The notes under the pieces were generated by a model that was not told where the DNA came from, did no database searches, and worked only from the letters and a program-made list of their open reading frames with translations. The position numbers were made by a program, and so were the translations under genes. DNA of 64,000 nt from Rubricoccus sp038746605 (GTDB taxonomy: Bacteria; Bacteroidota; Rhodothermia; Rhodothermales; Rubricoccaceae): contig JBCDKM010000007.1 of the NCBI GenBank assembly GCA_038746605.1, forward strand, positions 145,140-209,139, written 5' to 3'. Position 1 is the first letter of the stretch, and each line of letters opens with the position of its first letter. Below, piece by piece: positions 32,826 to 41,047 of this stretch.

Positions 32826-33359
32826 ATGTCCGCCGTTCTCGCCACGACTGCCCCGCTTCGACGTGTGGCTGCGCCTCCGCCGGAGGGGGCTGCTCTCGAC
32901 GCGCTCCTCCAGCGGGCCTACCGCTACGCGCTCTCGCTCACGCATGACGCCGACGCCGCGCGCGACCTAGTCCAGGACGCGAGCCTGTCTGTCGCGAGAC
33001 GAGGCGGCCCCTGGCACGCGGGGTACCTGCTGACGGCGGTCCGCAACCGATTTCTAGACCTCCGACGCCGCCCGCTCCTCTTCGACCACGATGTGGACGA
33101 GGGCGCCTTGGATGATCCCTCCGATGACGCCGCGCCGGACGATCTCGCGCCCTTCGCAGCCGAGGCCCTGAACGGAGCCCTCGGTGAGTTGCGCGAGGCG
33201 GAGCGCGAGGTGCTCTACCTCCACGCCGTTGAGGGGCTGACGGCCTCCGAGATCGGTGCGCTCACGGAGCGCCCACGCGGGACCGTCCTCAGCCTACTGC
33301 ATCGAACCAAAAAGAAGCTCCGTGCCCGCCTCGGTGCAGACTACGACCCGAACTCATGA
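32826..33359 (+). CDS. ECF RNA polymerase sigma factor
   Basis: A 177-residue sigma-70 family protein from the ATG at 32826. Region 2: LLQRAYRYALSLTHDADAARDLVQDASL and AVRNRFLDLRRR. Region 4: LREAEREVLYLHAVEGLTASEIGALTERPRGTVLSLLHRTKKKLR. It belongs to a different group from the two TIGR02999-type factors, closer to standard RpoE-like ECFs. It overlaps the next gene by four bases (ATGA), and that gene has the layout of an anti-sigma factor. Confidence 0.88.
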   Translation: MSAVLATTAPLRRVAAPPPEGAALDALLQRAYRYALSLTHDADAARDLVQDASLSVARRGGPWHAGYLLTAVRNRFLDLRRRPLLFDHDVDEGALDDPSDDAAPDDLAPFAAEALNGALGELREAEREVLYLHAVEGLTASEIGALTERPRGTVLSLLHRTKKKLRARLGADYDPNS

Positions 33360-33976
33360 CCGACCGACGACTCGACGAGGCCGTCCGGGACCACTACCGG
33401 GGCCACGCCCTCGACACTGAAACACTCGCCGATCTCCGCCACCAGATCGCCGAGGCGGCCCCCACGCCTGAGGCTTCGGCCACTCGCCGTGCCCCCGACC
33501 GTGCCGCTGCGCCGCGCGCGCGCCAGATCCTCCGCCGAGGTTCCTTCGCTGCACTGGCAGTGATCGTCAGTGTCGGGCTCTGGCTCGCATGGCCTACCAG
33601 TAGCATCTCCGCTGAGGCCGTCGCACAGGAGGTCGCGCTCAACCACGCGCGCGCGCTCGATCCTGACGTGCGCGGAGGCTCCTTCGATGAACTCACCGCC
33701 GACCTCGACAAGCTCGACTTCTCCGTGATGCAGCCTGCAGGCATGGCGATGGAGGAGGTGATCGGCGTGCGCTACTGCTCGCTGGGTGGACAGATGGCCG
33801 CCCAGATCCGCTTCCGCGATGCCGCTGCGCGTGTCTGTACACTTTACCAGGCGCGTGACACCGAGGCGTTCGAGAACGTCCGCGAAGGAACATTCGAGAT
33901 GGGTGGTGTGCGCGTGCGTGTCTGGCGCGAGGGGGGGCTCGTGATGGGCCTCGCGGAGCCCATCGCAGAGGCATGA
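33356..33976 (+). CDS. Putative membrane anti-sigma factor
   Basis: A 206-residue protein translationally coupled to the ECF sigma gene. A ~60-residue N-terminal cytoplasmic part (RRLDEAVRDHYRGHAL) is followed by a single membrane helix at about 62-80 (FAALAVIVSVGLWLAW) and a periplasmic domain (ALDPDVRGGSFDELTADL, CSLGGQMAAQIRF). No HxxxCxxC zinc motif is present, so it is not a ZAS-type anti-sigma. The call rests on position, topology and size. The two periplasmic cysteines and the thioredoxin-fold neighbour suggest redox sensing as a hypothesis. Confidence 0.65.
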   Translation: MTDRRLDEAVRDHYRGHALDTETLADLRHQIAEAAPTPEASATRRAPDRAAAPRARQILRRGSFAALAVIVSVGLWLAWPTSSISAEAVAQEVALNHARALDPDVRGGSFDELTADLDKLDFSVMQPAGMAMEEVIGVRYCSLGGQMAAQIRFRDAAARVCTLYQARDTEAFENVREGTFEMGGVRVRVWREGGLVMGLAEPIAEA

Positions 33977-33982
33977 GTCTTC

Positions 33983-34016
33983 CCGCCTCGGTCGGTCCGC
34001 GAGGGTACCGAGGCGG
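33983..34016. terminator. Intergenic hairpin, CCGCCTCGG family
   Basis: A 10-bp stem (33983-33992 / 34007-34016) seven bases after the anti-sigma stop. The remaining 127 bases to the next gene show nothing I recognise. Confidence 0.55.
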
Positions 34017-34143
34017 ACGGTAGAGGGATCGAACGTGTCGTCTCCGCAGCCTCTGGAACGCCAGTCGGCCGCTTCATGACGTGGCCCGGTGATCGAGCCA
34101 GAGCACTTGCGTTCTGCGAGGAGCCGCACCGTAGATTGCACGC

Positions 34144-34569
34144 ATGGCCCGTCTCCGTCCCCTGTTTGCCTCGGTCTTGCTGGCTGTCGCCCTCGTGGGC
34201 ACCGTCATCGCACCCGCGGTGCACTGGGCCGGGCACGGCATGGAGGGCGCACACGCCCACGATGGCTTCGGGCACGTCGCCTGTGCCCACGGGAGTCACG
34301 AGCCTTTCGCTGGGCACGAGCACCGGGCGGCCTCTGAGGTCCCTGACGAGGTCCCTGATGGACTCGCGCTCATCACCAACGTCGAGGCGGCACAAGAGGG
34401 CGAGTGCCCCGGATGTGCCCATTTCCAGAGAGTCCTCGGCTCCGAGCCGACACTAGCCTCCGTCTCCCTATCTGTCGGTGGGGACGAACCGCCATCGTTG
34501 CAACCGGAGGAACCGGCGACCCATTCGGATATCGCCACCCCAGAGGAGCGTGGGCCGCCCATGGCATAG
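34144..34569 (+). CDS. Small exported His-rich protein, putative metal binder
   Basis: A 141-residue protein with a signal-like N-terminus (LFASVLLAVALVGTVIAPAVH). Residues ~27-60 contain nine histidines (HWAGHGMEGAHAHDG, GHVACAHGSHEPFAGHEH), and a CPGCAH motif follows near residue 97. Such His/Cys-rich exported proteins usually bind Zn, Cu or Ni. It resembles DUF2946-type proteins loosely, without a confident family match. It is the first gene of the 30-kb plus-strand metal-related block, which supports a metal-buffering or delivery role in the periplasm. Confidence 0.65.
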   Translation: MARLRPLFASVLLAVALVGTVIAPAVHWAGHGMEGAHAHDGFGHVACAHGSHEPFAGHEHRAASEVPDEVPDGLALITNVEAAQEGECPGCAHFQRVLGSEPTLASVSLSVGGDEPPSLQPEEPATHSDIATPEERGPPMA

Positions 34570-34712
34570 CCCGCCATCTTCCTCGAATCTGGCCGTGAGA
34601 GCCAGAGAGCTCCCGGACCGCATCGCGCGACCGGTGCGAGGTAAAGACGGCGGATGACGCGTGCTCGCAGACTCGACTGCGGACGTACGCGCGTGACGTT
34701 CGCCTCGGCTCG

Positions 34713-34734
34713 GCGCGAAGCTCATACTTCGTGC
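34713..34734. promoter_or_regulatory. Interrupted palindrome, candidate operator
   Basis: GCGCGAAG-CTCATA-CTTCGTGC, 8-bp arms with one mismatch around an AT-rich 6-base centre, 87 bases upstream of the first SidA-like flavoprotein gene. Size and symmetry fit a dimeric regulator. The sequence does not match a Fur or Zur box that I know. The rest of the 252-base gap shows only a weak 6-bp hairpin at 34588-34606. Confidence 0.3.
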
Positions 34735-34821
34735 TCATCGAGGTGACCCTCTGACCTGTGCTCTGGTTGAGTTTGACTCCGGCCTCCACGTCCGGCGTCC
34801 AGAGCGCGCTCTCTCGGCTTC

Positions 34822-35997
34822 GTGCTCGACTGGCTCCTCATCGGGGGCGGCATCCATGGCACCCACCTCTCGCTCGCGCTGACGGCCCGCCTCGGCTGGC
34901 CTCGCGACCGGGTCCGGGTTCTGGATCCTCACCCCGAGCCTTTCGCCCTCTGGTCTCACCAGACGGCCAACACCGGGATGACCTTCATGCGGTCGTCCCT
35001 CGTTCATCACCTCGCCCTCGATCCGTACGGGTTGAAGCGGTTCGCGAAAGCGCCGGAGGCGTCAGCCGTCGCCCGGTTCGCGCCGCCCTATCGACGGCCG
35101 TCGTATCCGTTGTTCCAGGCGTACGCACAGCACATCGTTGCGGAGTATGACCTCGACGCCCTCCGCGTGCAGGGCCGGGCTGAGGGGCTTCGACGAGTGC
35201 CTGGGGGGTGGCGGGTCGAGACCGGCCGGGGGCGTCTCGACGCGCGCCGTGTGGTTCTCGCCATCGGCACTACCGAGCGTCCGTGCTGGCCCGGGTGGGC
35301 GCACGCGCTCCGCGAGGCAGGCGGACGCGTGGATCATCTCTTCGACCCTGCATTCGACCGCGCCGCTGTGCCGGATGGCGAGCGTGTGGCTGTCGTGGGC
35401 GGAGGCATCTCGGCCGCGCAGGCGGCGACGGCTCTCGCGCGTCGCGGCCCGACGCTCCTGATCTCTCGTCACGCCGTGCGAGTCCATCAACTCGATGCAG
35501 ACCCGGGATGGTTGGGGCCGAAGTACATGACAGACTTCCTTCGCGAACCGTGCCCTGCCGCTCGTAGGCGGGCGATCACGGAGGCGCGGCACCGAGGCTC
35601 CGTTCCGCCGGACGCTCTCCGTCACCTCCAGCGGGCCGTCCGTCTCGGTGGGTTGGCCCGGCAGACCGCCGAGGTGGAAACCGCCGAGGCCGGCCCCCTC
35701 GAAACGGTCCGCGTGACGCTTCGCCGCCCCGATGGCTCCCAGTCCACGGCTCTCGCGGATCGCGTCGTGCTCGCGACCGGATTCGAGGTAGGGCGACCTG
35801 GCGGACAGTGGCTCGACGAGGCCATCGAGGCGGGGGGGCTGCCTGTGGCGCCGTGCGGCTTCCCCCGCCTCGGGCGCTCGCTGGAGTGGGTCCCGGGGCT
35901 TTACGCCACCGGCCCGCTTGCGGAACTGCTGCTCGGTCCCACGGCCCGAAACATCGCCGGAGCACGCGCCGCTGCTGATCATCTCCCTGCTGCCTAG
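34822..35997 (+). CDS. SidA-like FAD/NAD(P)-binding flavoprotein monooxygenase (copy A)
   Basis: A 391-residue flavoprotein from the GTG at 34822. It has an N-terminal FAD dinucleotide fold (WLLIGGGIHGTHLSLAL), an NADP fold (VAVVGGGISAAQAATALARRG near residue 190) and the ATGFE motif (RVVLATGFEVGRP) characteristic of class B monooxygenases such as lysine/ornithine N-hydroxylases. It is the paralogue of the protein at 41040-42224, sharing long stretches such as TANTGMxFMRSSLVHH and LDADPGWLGP. No siderophore synthetase is nearby, so classical siderophore N-hydroxylation is doubtful. Its company of COG0523 GTPases suggests a metal-linked role. Confidence 0.75.
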   Translation: MLDWLLIGGGIHGTHLSLALTARLGWPRDRVRVLDPHPEPFALWSHQTANTGMTFMRSSLVHHLALDPYGLKRFAKAPEASAVARFAPPYRRPSYPLFQAYAQHIVAEYDLDALRVQGRAEGLRRVPGGWRVETGRGRLDARRVVLAIGTTERPCWPGWAHALREAGGRVDHLFDPAFDRAAVPDGERVAVVGGGISAAQAATALARRGPTLLISRHAVRVHQLDADPGWLGPKYMTDFLREPCPAARRRAITEARHRGSVPPDALRHLQRAVRLGGLARQTAEVETAEAGPLETVRVTLRRPDGSQSTALADRVVLATGFEVGRPGGQWLDEAIEAGGLPVAPCGFPRLGRSLEWVPGLYATGPLAELLLGPTARNIAGARAAADHLPAA

Positions 35998-36003
35998 CTC
36001 GCC

Positions 36004-36915
36004 ATGACCCCAGACGTTCTCATCGTGGGCGCAGGCCCCGCCGGTCTCGAAGCCGCTCTCGTTCTCGCTCGGGCGGGTCGTTCGGTCGTCGTGCTAGACG
36101 GCGGGCCAGGCCGAAACGCACCCGCAGCGCATGCCCACAACGTGTTCACGCGTGACGGGACGCCGCCGGCTGAGCTGCGCCGGATCGGGCGTGAGCAAGC
36201 GGAGGCGTATGGCGCGACGTTTATCGAGGCCGAGGCCACGCACGCCGAGGCGGACGAGGAGGGCATTCGCGTTCAGCTGGCAGACGGAGCGGAGGTGAGC
36301 GCGCGCCGACTCCTCCTCGCGACGGGCGTCGAAGACCTCCTGCCTGAGGTCCCCGGTGTGGCTGAGGCCTGGGGCGACACCGTCGCACACTGCCCGTACT
36401 GCCACGGCTATGAGCTTCGCGGTCGCCCAACGGCCGTGCTCGGTTCCGGCGAGATGGGCACCCACCTCGCGGGTCTCCTCCTCGGCTGGACGAATCAGGT
36501 CACACTCTGCACGAGTGGCGCCTCCCTATCCGACGATGACCGAGACCACCTCGCCCGCCTCGGCGTCGGCGTGGACGACCGTCTGGTCGCCGCGCTCGAT
36601 GTGGAGGGCCGAGAGGTGCGCGCTGTTGTCTTCGAGGGCGGTGCGCGGCTGGAGGCGACCGCCGTCTACGTCCAGCCCGGTCAGCGTCCGCGCGGTCCGC
36701 TCCCCGACGCCCTCGGCCTCGCACGCACCGAGGCGGGCCATGTCGAAGTAGACGAGTTCATGCGCACCAGCGCGCCGGGCGTCTGGGCCTGCGGTGACAT
36801 GACCACTCCGATGCAAGCTGTCCAGATGGCCGCTGCGGCTGGATTCACGGCCGCCGCGTTTCTCAATCACGACCTCATCTCGACCGGCGTCCTCTTCGCC
36901 GCCGAACCAGCCTGA
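36004..36915 (+). CDS. Thioredoxin-reductase-like FAD/NAD(P) oxidoreductase
   Basis: A 303-residue flavoprotein of the TrxB-like family: FAD motif VLIVGAGPAGLEAALVLARAG, a redox-active disulfide HCPYCHGYE at residue ~127, an NAD(P) motif AVLGSGEMGTHLAG and a C-terminal VWACGDMTTPMQAVQMAAAAG. The CPYC active site and length fit bacillithiol/thioredoxin reductase-like or Ypd-type enzymes found in Bacteroidota. The physiological partner could be the DsbA-like or other thiol proteins nearby. It begins six bases after the flavoprotein stop, so the two are probably co-transcribed. Confidence 0.85.
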   Translation: MTPDVLIVGAGPAGLEAALVLARAGRSVVVLDGGPGRNAPAAHAHNVFTRDGTPPAELRRIGREQAEAYGATFIEAEATHAEADEEGIRVQLADGAEVSARRLLLATGVEDLLPEVPGVAEAWGDTVAHCPYCHGYELRGRPTAVLGSGEMGTHLAGLLLGWTNQVTLCTSGASLSDDDRDHLARLGVGVDDRLVAALDVEGREVRAVVFEGGARLEATAVYVQPGQRPRGPLPDALGLARTEAGHVEVDEFMRTSAPGVWACGDMTTPMQAVQMAAAAGFTAAAFLNHDLISTGVLFAAEPA

Positions 36916-36923
36916 TCCCCTCC

Positions 36924-37604
36924 ATGCGACGCGTTGCACTTGCCCTCCTGGTCGTCCTGGTCGCCCCGCCAGTCCTCGCGCAGACCGCCGCCGACAGCTC
37001 GTCCGCCGATGCCGCGTGGCTCGCCTCGGCCAACGCCGCCCGGACCTTTGGCGCCGGGCCGAACGGTTCGTTTGACCCCGGGGTCCCCACCATCCACGAG
37101 TTCGCGGACCTCGCCTGCCCCACCTGCCGCCGCGCCTTCGAGACCCGCATCGACTCCGTCAAGTCCCTCTTCGTGCAGACCGGCCGGGCCAACTTCATCG
37201 TGCACGCCTTCCCGCTGCCGCGCCTCATGCGAGGGCCGCACGCCGCCGAGGCCATGCTCTGTGCCGGGGCCATCGGTGGGCGCGAGGGCTTCAGCGCCCT
37301 CCAGCGCCACCTCTACGCGACCCAGCCCGACTGGCGCTTCTTGCGAGACATCGGCCCGCACGTCTGCCGCGCCGCCGCCAAGGCGGGGCTGGACCCCGTG
37401 GACTTCGATGAGTGCATCGCGCGAGACGCGATGGCCCCGCTGATCGCCGCCGACCTCCGCCTCGGCGCGTCCCTCGGCGCGAGCGGCACGCCCACGTTCG
37501 TGTTCATGGCCCCCGGTGCACGGGAACCGTCGGACGTTTTCTATGGAACCGAGCCTCTCGCTCGCTACGAAGACGCCCTCGCACTCACCCTCTCCACCGA
37601 CTAA
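36924..37604 (+). CDS. Exported DsbA-like thioredoxin-fold protein
   Basis: A 226-residue protein with a signal peptide (MRRVALALLVVLVAPPVLAQ). Its thioredoxin fold has active site FADLACPTCRRAFETR (CPTC, near residue 68), a helical insert with two further Cys, and a cis-Pro segment GASGTPTFVFM. This is the DsbA/DsbG 'thioredoxin_4' layout. It may act as a periplasmic thiol oxidase or reductase, or in metal-thiol handling given the neighbours. Its TAA stop shares one base with the ATG of the next gene (TAATG). Confidence 0.85.
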   Translation: MRRVALALLVVLVAPPVLAQTAADSSSADAAWLASANAARTFGAGPNGSFDPGVPTIHEFADLACPTCRRAFETRIDSVKSLFVQTGRANFIVHAFPLPRLMRGPHAAEAMLCAGAIGGREGFSALQRHLYATQPDWRFLRDIGPHVCRAAAKAGLDPVDFDECIARDAMAPLIAADLRLGASLGASGTPTFVFMAPGAREPSDVFYGTEPLARYEDALALTLSTD

Positions 37605-37975
37605 TGGCTTCCGCTCCTAAATCTGGCCTCGACGCCGCAGGCATCGCGCTCTCCGCGCTCTGCATCCTCCACTGCCTCGCTATTCCTCTCATCGCGACCG
37701 GTGCGCTGGCGTGGGCTGCGTCCGAGAGTATCCACATCGGCCTGACGGTCGCGCTGGCGCTGATCGTGCTGCTTGTGGCGATCCCGAGCTACCAGCGGCA
37801 CCGACGCCTCGCCGTGCCTGTGTTGCTCGTGGGCGGCGTCGCGTTGCTCGTCGCGGGCCTGACCATCGGCGAGGCGATGGGCGAGACCGCCGAGATCCTG
37901 CTGACGGTCCTGGGATCGGTCGTGCTCATCACCGGGCACGTTCTCAACATTCGCCTCCGGCCCGCCGCGCGATGA
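37604..37975 (+). CDS. MerC-domain inner-membrane protein
   Basis: A 123-residue protein with four hydrophobic segments: LDAAGIALSALCILHCLAIPL, IHIGLTVALALIVLLVAIP, AVPVLLVGGVALLVAGL and AEILLTVLGSVVLITGHVL. The first carries the CILHCLAIP cysteine-histidine motif of MerC/MerF-type mercuric transporters. Outside mer operons such proteins are often found beside Fur/Zur-type regulators or metal genes and may move other soft or transition metals. No merA or merR is present here. It overlaps both neighbours by 1-4 bases, so it belongs to a tight operon. Confidence 0.85.
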   Translation: MASAPKSGLDAAGIALSALCILHCLAIPLIATGALAWAASESIHIGLTVALALIVLLVAIPSYQRHRRLAVPVLLVGGVALLVAGLTIGEAMGETAEILLTVLGSVVLITGHVLNIRLRPAAR

Positions 37976-38859
37976 TGCTCCGACCCCTCGGCGGTTTCCT
38001 CGCGATAGTGCTGGTGGCCTCCGCCTGCGCGCCTACGGTGTCTCTCTCCGAGGGGCACGCTGCGGACACGTGCTTCGCGCTGTCCTCGCTACCCGAAGAC
38101 GACCGAGCGCTCGCCGATTCCATCCTCGCGGCCGGACTAGACCACGAGGGGCTGTTCACGCTCGCGGCCGGACTCAAGCCGATGTCCACGCTCCACCAGG
38201 AGTCGCTACCGCTCGCGCGGCCGGACTCGATCCCAGCGGGCGTGCGCGATGCAGCCCCGGTCGGATTCGAGCCTGCCGCTACCCGCCTCGCGCAACTCCA
38301 CCGCGTAACGAGTGCCCTCCGGTGCGGCTCGGTCCAGGCGGTCGCCGTTCCATTCCGGCGCCCATTCGAGGGCGCCCGGACGCTCCAGATCGTCGCCGTG
38401 GATCGCCAGCGGCTGAGCGGTATCCTCGCGCGAGACGCCCGCTTCTGGGCCGCACTCGGCATCGCGCCCAGTGCTGACCCCTCCCTCGTCGTCTCCGTCG
38501 TGGAGCACGCGCAGGCCTACGAGCGGTGGCGGGGCTACGGCTACCTCTTCGGCTACCCCGAGGCTGCCGTGACCTTCTTCGTGGAGGCCGGGCGCGAGCA
38601 GGATTCCACGGGCCAGTTCGTCTCGCGAGAGTTCATCAGCGCGCCCGTGCACGCCCGCGAGACGGGTCACTTCACCTGGGCCGTGCCGAGCGGCCACACG
38701 CGCACCAGCGCCGACTCCCTCCGCCTCGGGGCTGCCGCCGACCTCCTCGCCGCCTACCGCGAGCGGCGCAGCGCCTACCTCCGCGCTGACTCCACCGTCC
38801 GCGCCGCCGACCTCCTCCGCGACTGGTCGCGCGAGCCCCGCCGCACCTACGAGTTCTAA
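37972..38859 (+). CDS. Putative exported lipoprotein of unknown function
   Basis: A 295-residue protein overlapping the MerC-type gene by four bases. The N-terminus (PLGGFLAIVLVASACAP) looks like a lipoprotein signal with an atypical lipobox (ASAC). A central ~160-residue region contains YLFGYPEAAVTFFVEAGREQ and the C-terminal part GHFTWAVPSGHT. I recognise no family. Two Cys and scattered His occur but there is no dense metal motif. Coupled between MerC and the COG0523 GTPases, it is plausibly a periplasmic partner of that unit. Confidence 0.6.
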   Translation: MMLRPLGGFLAIVLVASACAPTVSLSEGHAADTCFALSSLPEDDRALADSILAAGLDHEGLFTLAAGLKPMSTLHQESLPLARPDSIPAGVRDAAPVGFEPAATRLAQLHRVTSALRCGSVQAVAVPFRRPFEGARTLQIVAVDRQRLSGILARDARFWAALGIAPSADPSLVVSVVEHAQAYERWRGYGYLFGYPEAAVTFFVEAGREQDSTGQFVSREFISAPVHARETGHFTWAVPSGHTRTSADSLRLGAAADLLAAYRERRSAYLRADSTVRAADLLRDWSREPRRTYEF

Positions 38860-38870
38860 CTCTGAGCGCC

Positions 38871-40076
38871 ATGACTCCCGTCCCCGTCACTGTTCTCTCC
38901 GGCTTCCTCGGTGCCGGAAAAACGACGCTCCTCAACCACGTCCTCGCCAACCGCGAGGGTCGCCGCGTCGCCGTCATCGTCAACGACATGTCCGAGGTCA
39001 ACGTGGACGCCGCGCTCGTCCGTCAGGGCGAGGCCGCTCTCGAACGGACCGACGCGCGCCTCGTCGAGATGTCCAACGGGTGCATCTGCTGCACACTCCG
39101 CGAGGACCTCCTCGTGGAAGTGAGCCGCCTGGCACGCGACGGCCGCTTCGACGCCATCCTCATCGAGTCGTCCGGCATCTCGGAGCCGCTGCCCGTCGCG
39201 GAGACGTTCACCTTCGAGGACGAGACCGGCCACTCGCTCAACGATGTCGCCGCGCTCGACACGCTCGTGACCGTCGTGGACGCGGGCAATCTCTTGGACG
39301 AGATCGACTCCGTGGAGCGTCTCCGCGACCGTGGCCTCCAGGCCACCGATGGCGACATCCGCTCCATTGGCGAGTTGCTCCTCGACCAAATCGAGTTCGC
39401 GGATGTCATCGTCATCAACAAGCTCGACACCGTCACCGAGGCGGAGGCGGCCACCGTGGAGGCGGCCCTCAAGCGCCTCAACCCACGGGCGCACCTGCTC
39501 CGCACCTCCCACGGCGAGGTCCCCCTCTCGGAGGTGCTGGAGACCGGCCGCTTCAGCTTCGACGAGGCCGCCGAGGCGCCGGGCTGGCTCGTGGAAATGC
39601 GCGGCGAGCACCTGCCGGAGACGGAGGAGTACGGCGCGACCTCGTTCGTGTACCGCGCGAGGATGCCCTTCCACCCGACGCGCCTCTGGCGCTTCTTCAA
39701 GAGCCGCTGGCCCGCCGTGCCGGATGGGCCGGGCGTGCTTCGCTCCAAGGGCGTCTTCTGGCTCGGCTCGGCTCCGCAGACCATGTGGATCTGGAGCCAG
39801 GCCGGGAAGCACCGCCGCTACAACCCTGCGGGCTACTGGTGGGCAGACGTGCCGCGCGAGCGCTGGCCGCAGGACCCCGACCTCCGCGCCGAAACGGAGC
39901 GCGTCTGGAACGAGCGCCTCGGCGACCGCCGTCAGGAGATCGTCTTCATCGGCATCGGTCAGGACGAGCCCGAGATCCGAGCCGCCCTCGACCGCTGCCT
40001 GCTGACCGAGGACGAGATCAAGGCCGGACAGTCCGCATGGGACGAGTGTCCCTTCACCGATATCGACGCCCGATGA
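38871..40076 (+). CDS. COG0523 (CobW/ZigA-like) metal-chaperone GTPase, copy 1
   Basis: A 401-residue G3E GTPase: Walker A GFLGAGKTTLLNH, the metal-binding NGCICCTLRED (CxCC), a Walker B/G3 region ILIESSGISEPLP, NKLD base recognition (VIVINKLDTV) and a full CobW_C domain (~260-380) with WSQAGKHRRYNPAGYWW. The size and CobW_C domain match the ZigA/YciC/ZagA subgroup, known to be induced by zinc starvation and to deliver Zn to client metalloenzymes. No Zur box is recognised upstream. It overlaps the second COG0523 gene by four bases. Confidence 0.92.
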   Translation: MTPVPVTVLSGFLGAGKTTLLNHVLANREGRRVAVIVNDMSEVNVDAALVRQGEAALERTDARLVEMSNGCICCTLREDLLVEVSRLARDGRFDAILIESSGISEPLPVAETFTFEDETGHSLNDVAALDTLVTVVDAGNLLDEIDSVERLRDRGLQATDGDIRSIGELLLDQIEFADVIVINKLDTVTEAEAATVEAALKRLNPRAHLLRTSHGEVPLSEVLETGRFSFDEAAEAPGWLVEMRGEHLPETEEYGATSFVYRARMPFHPTRLWRFFKSRWPAVPDGPGVLRSKGVFWLGSAPQTMWIWSQAGKHRRYNPAGYWWADVPRERWPQDPDLRAETERVWNERLGDRRQEIVFIGIGQDEPEIRAALDRCLLTEDEIKAGQSAWDECPFTDIDAR

Positions 40077-41047
40077 CCCCGAGCCCACCCGTTCCCGTCA
40101 CCGTCGTGACCGGCTTCCTCGGAGCCGGGAAGACGACCCTCGTCAACGCCATCACGACGAGCGCCGCCGCGCAGGGGCGCCGCATGGGCCTGATCGTGAA
40201 CGACTTCGGTCAGGTCAACCTCGACGCCTCCGAACTCGACACGAAGGGATCGACGGTTCTCGCGCTGGAAGGCGGGTGCGTCTGCTGCTCGCTCTCGGCC
40301 GGATTCACCAGCGCTGTTCTCGCGCTGACCGGGAGTGACCCGCGCCCTGAACACATCCTCGTGGAAGCCTCCGGCGTCTCGGATCCCCTCGGGATCGTCC
40401 TCCCGATGATGGCGGGCGGGATGCAGCCGCTCGTCCGCCTCGCGGCCGTCGTGGCCGTGGTCGATGTCGGGCAGGTCGGCGCGTGGCCTTCGCCGGATGC
40501 CGAGGCGCTGGCCGAGGCGCAGGTCGGTGGCGCGAGCATCGTCGTGCTGACCAAGGTGGAGGTCCACGGAGAGGCCGCGCGATGGGCGGCGGAGGACTGG
40601 ATCCGCAGCCTCGCGCCCAAAGCTCGCCTCCTCGACGCGGACGATCTCGACCCGTCGCTTCTCCTCGATCTCGACGATGACGTGCTCGTCGGGCTCCTCG
40701 ATCCCGCTGCCCGCGAGCGCCCCGAGGCGCGCCACCTCGACGCCTTCGACACCTGGACGTTCGAGACGGAGACGCCCTTCGCGTCCGTCGCGTCGCTTCG
40801 CCGCGTGCTCGCGGACCTGCCCACCGAGGTCATCCGCGCGAAGGGCCTCGTGGCCGTCGCCGATAGTTCTCGCCCGCTCCGCTTTCACCTCGTCGGGCGG
40901 ATGCTCGCCAACCGCCTCGTGGACGACTGGCCCGCTGGCTGGCCGCCTGGCACGGGCCGCGTCGCCGTGCTCGGCGCCGCCGGAACGCTGGACGAGGATG
41001 TGCTCGATGACGCTTTCCGCTCGCTCCTCCCCGCGCCCCATGCCTAA
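40073..41047 (+). CDS. COG0523 (CobW-like) metal-chaperone GTPase, copy 2
   Basis: A 324-residue G3E GTPase, shorter than its neighbour: Walker A GFLGAGKTTLVNA, GGCVCCSLS (CxCC), HILVEASGVSDPLGI and SIVVLTKVEV (a T-K-V variant of the NKxD base motif). A shortened CobW_C-like region ends ...RVAVLGAAGTLDEDVLDDAF. Start at the ATG at 40073, inside the stop of copy 1. Two different COG0523 subtypes in tandem suggest different metal clients. It overlaps the start of the next flavoprotein by eight bases. Confidence 0.9.
   Translation: MTPSPPVPVTVVTGFLGAGKTTLVNAITTSAAAQGRRMGLIVNDFGQVNLDASELDTKGSTVLALEGGCVCCSLSAGFTSAVLALTGSDPRPEHILVEASGVSDPLGIVLPMMAGGMQPLVRLAAVVAVVDVGQVGAWPSPDAEALAEAQVGGASIVVLTKVEVHGEAARWAAEDWIRSLAPKARLLDADDLDPSLLLDLDDDVLVGLLDPAARERPEARHLDAFDTWTFETETPFASVASLRRVLADLPTEVIRAKGLVAVADSSRPLRFHLVGRMLANRLVDDWPAGWPPGTGRVAVLGAAGTLDEDVLDDAFRSLLPAPHA

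Noticed and set aside
37604..37975. Mercury-resistance operon
   Set aside because: Only a MerC-type protein is present; merA, merR, merT and merP are absent.
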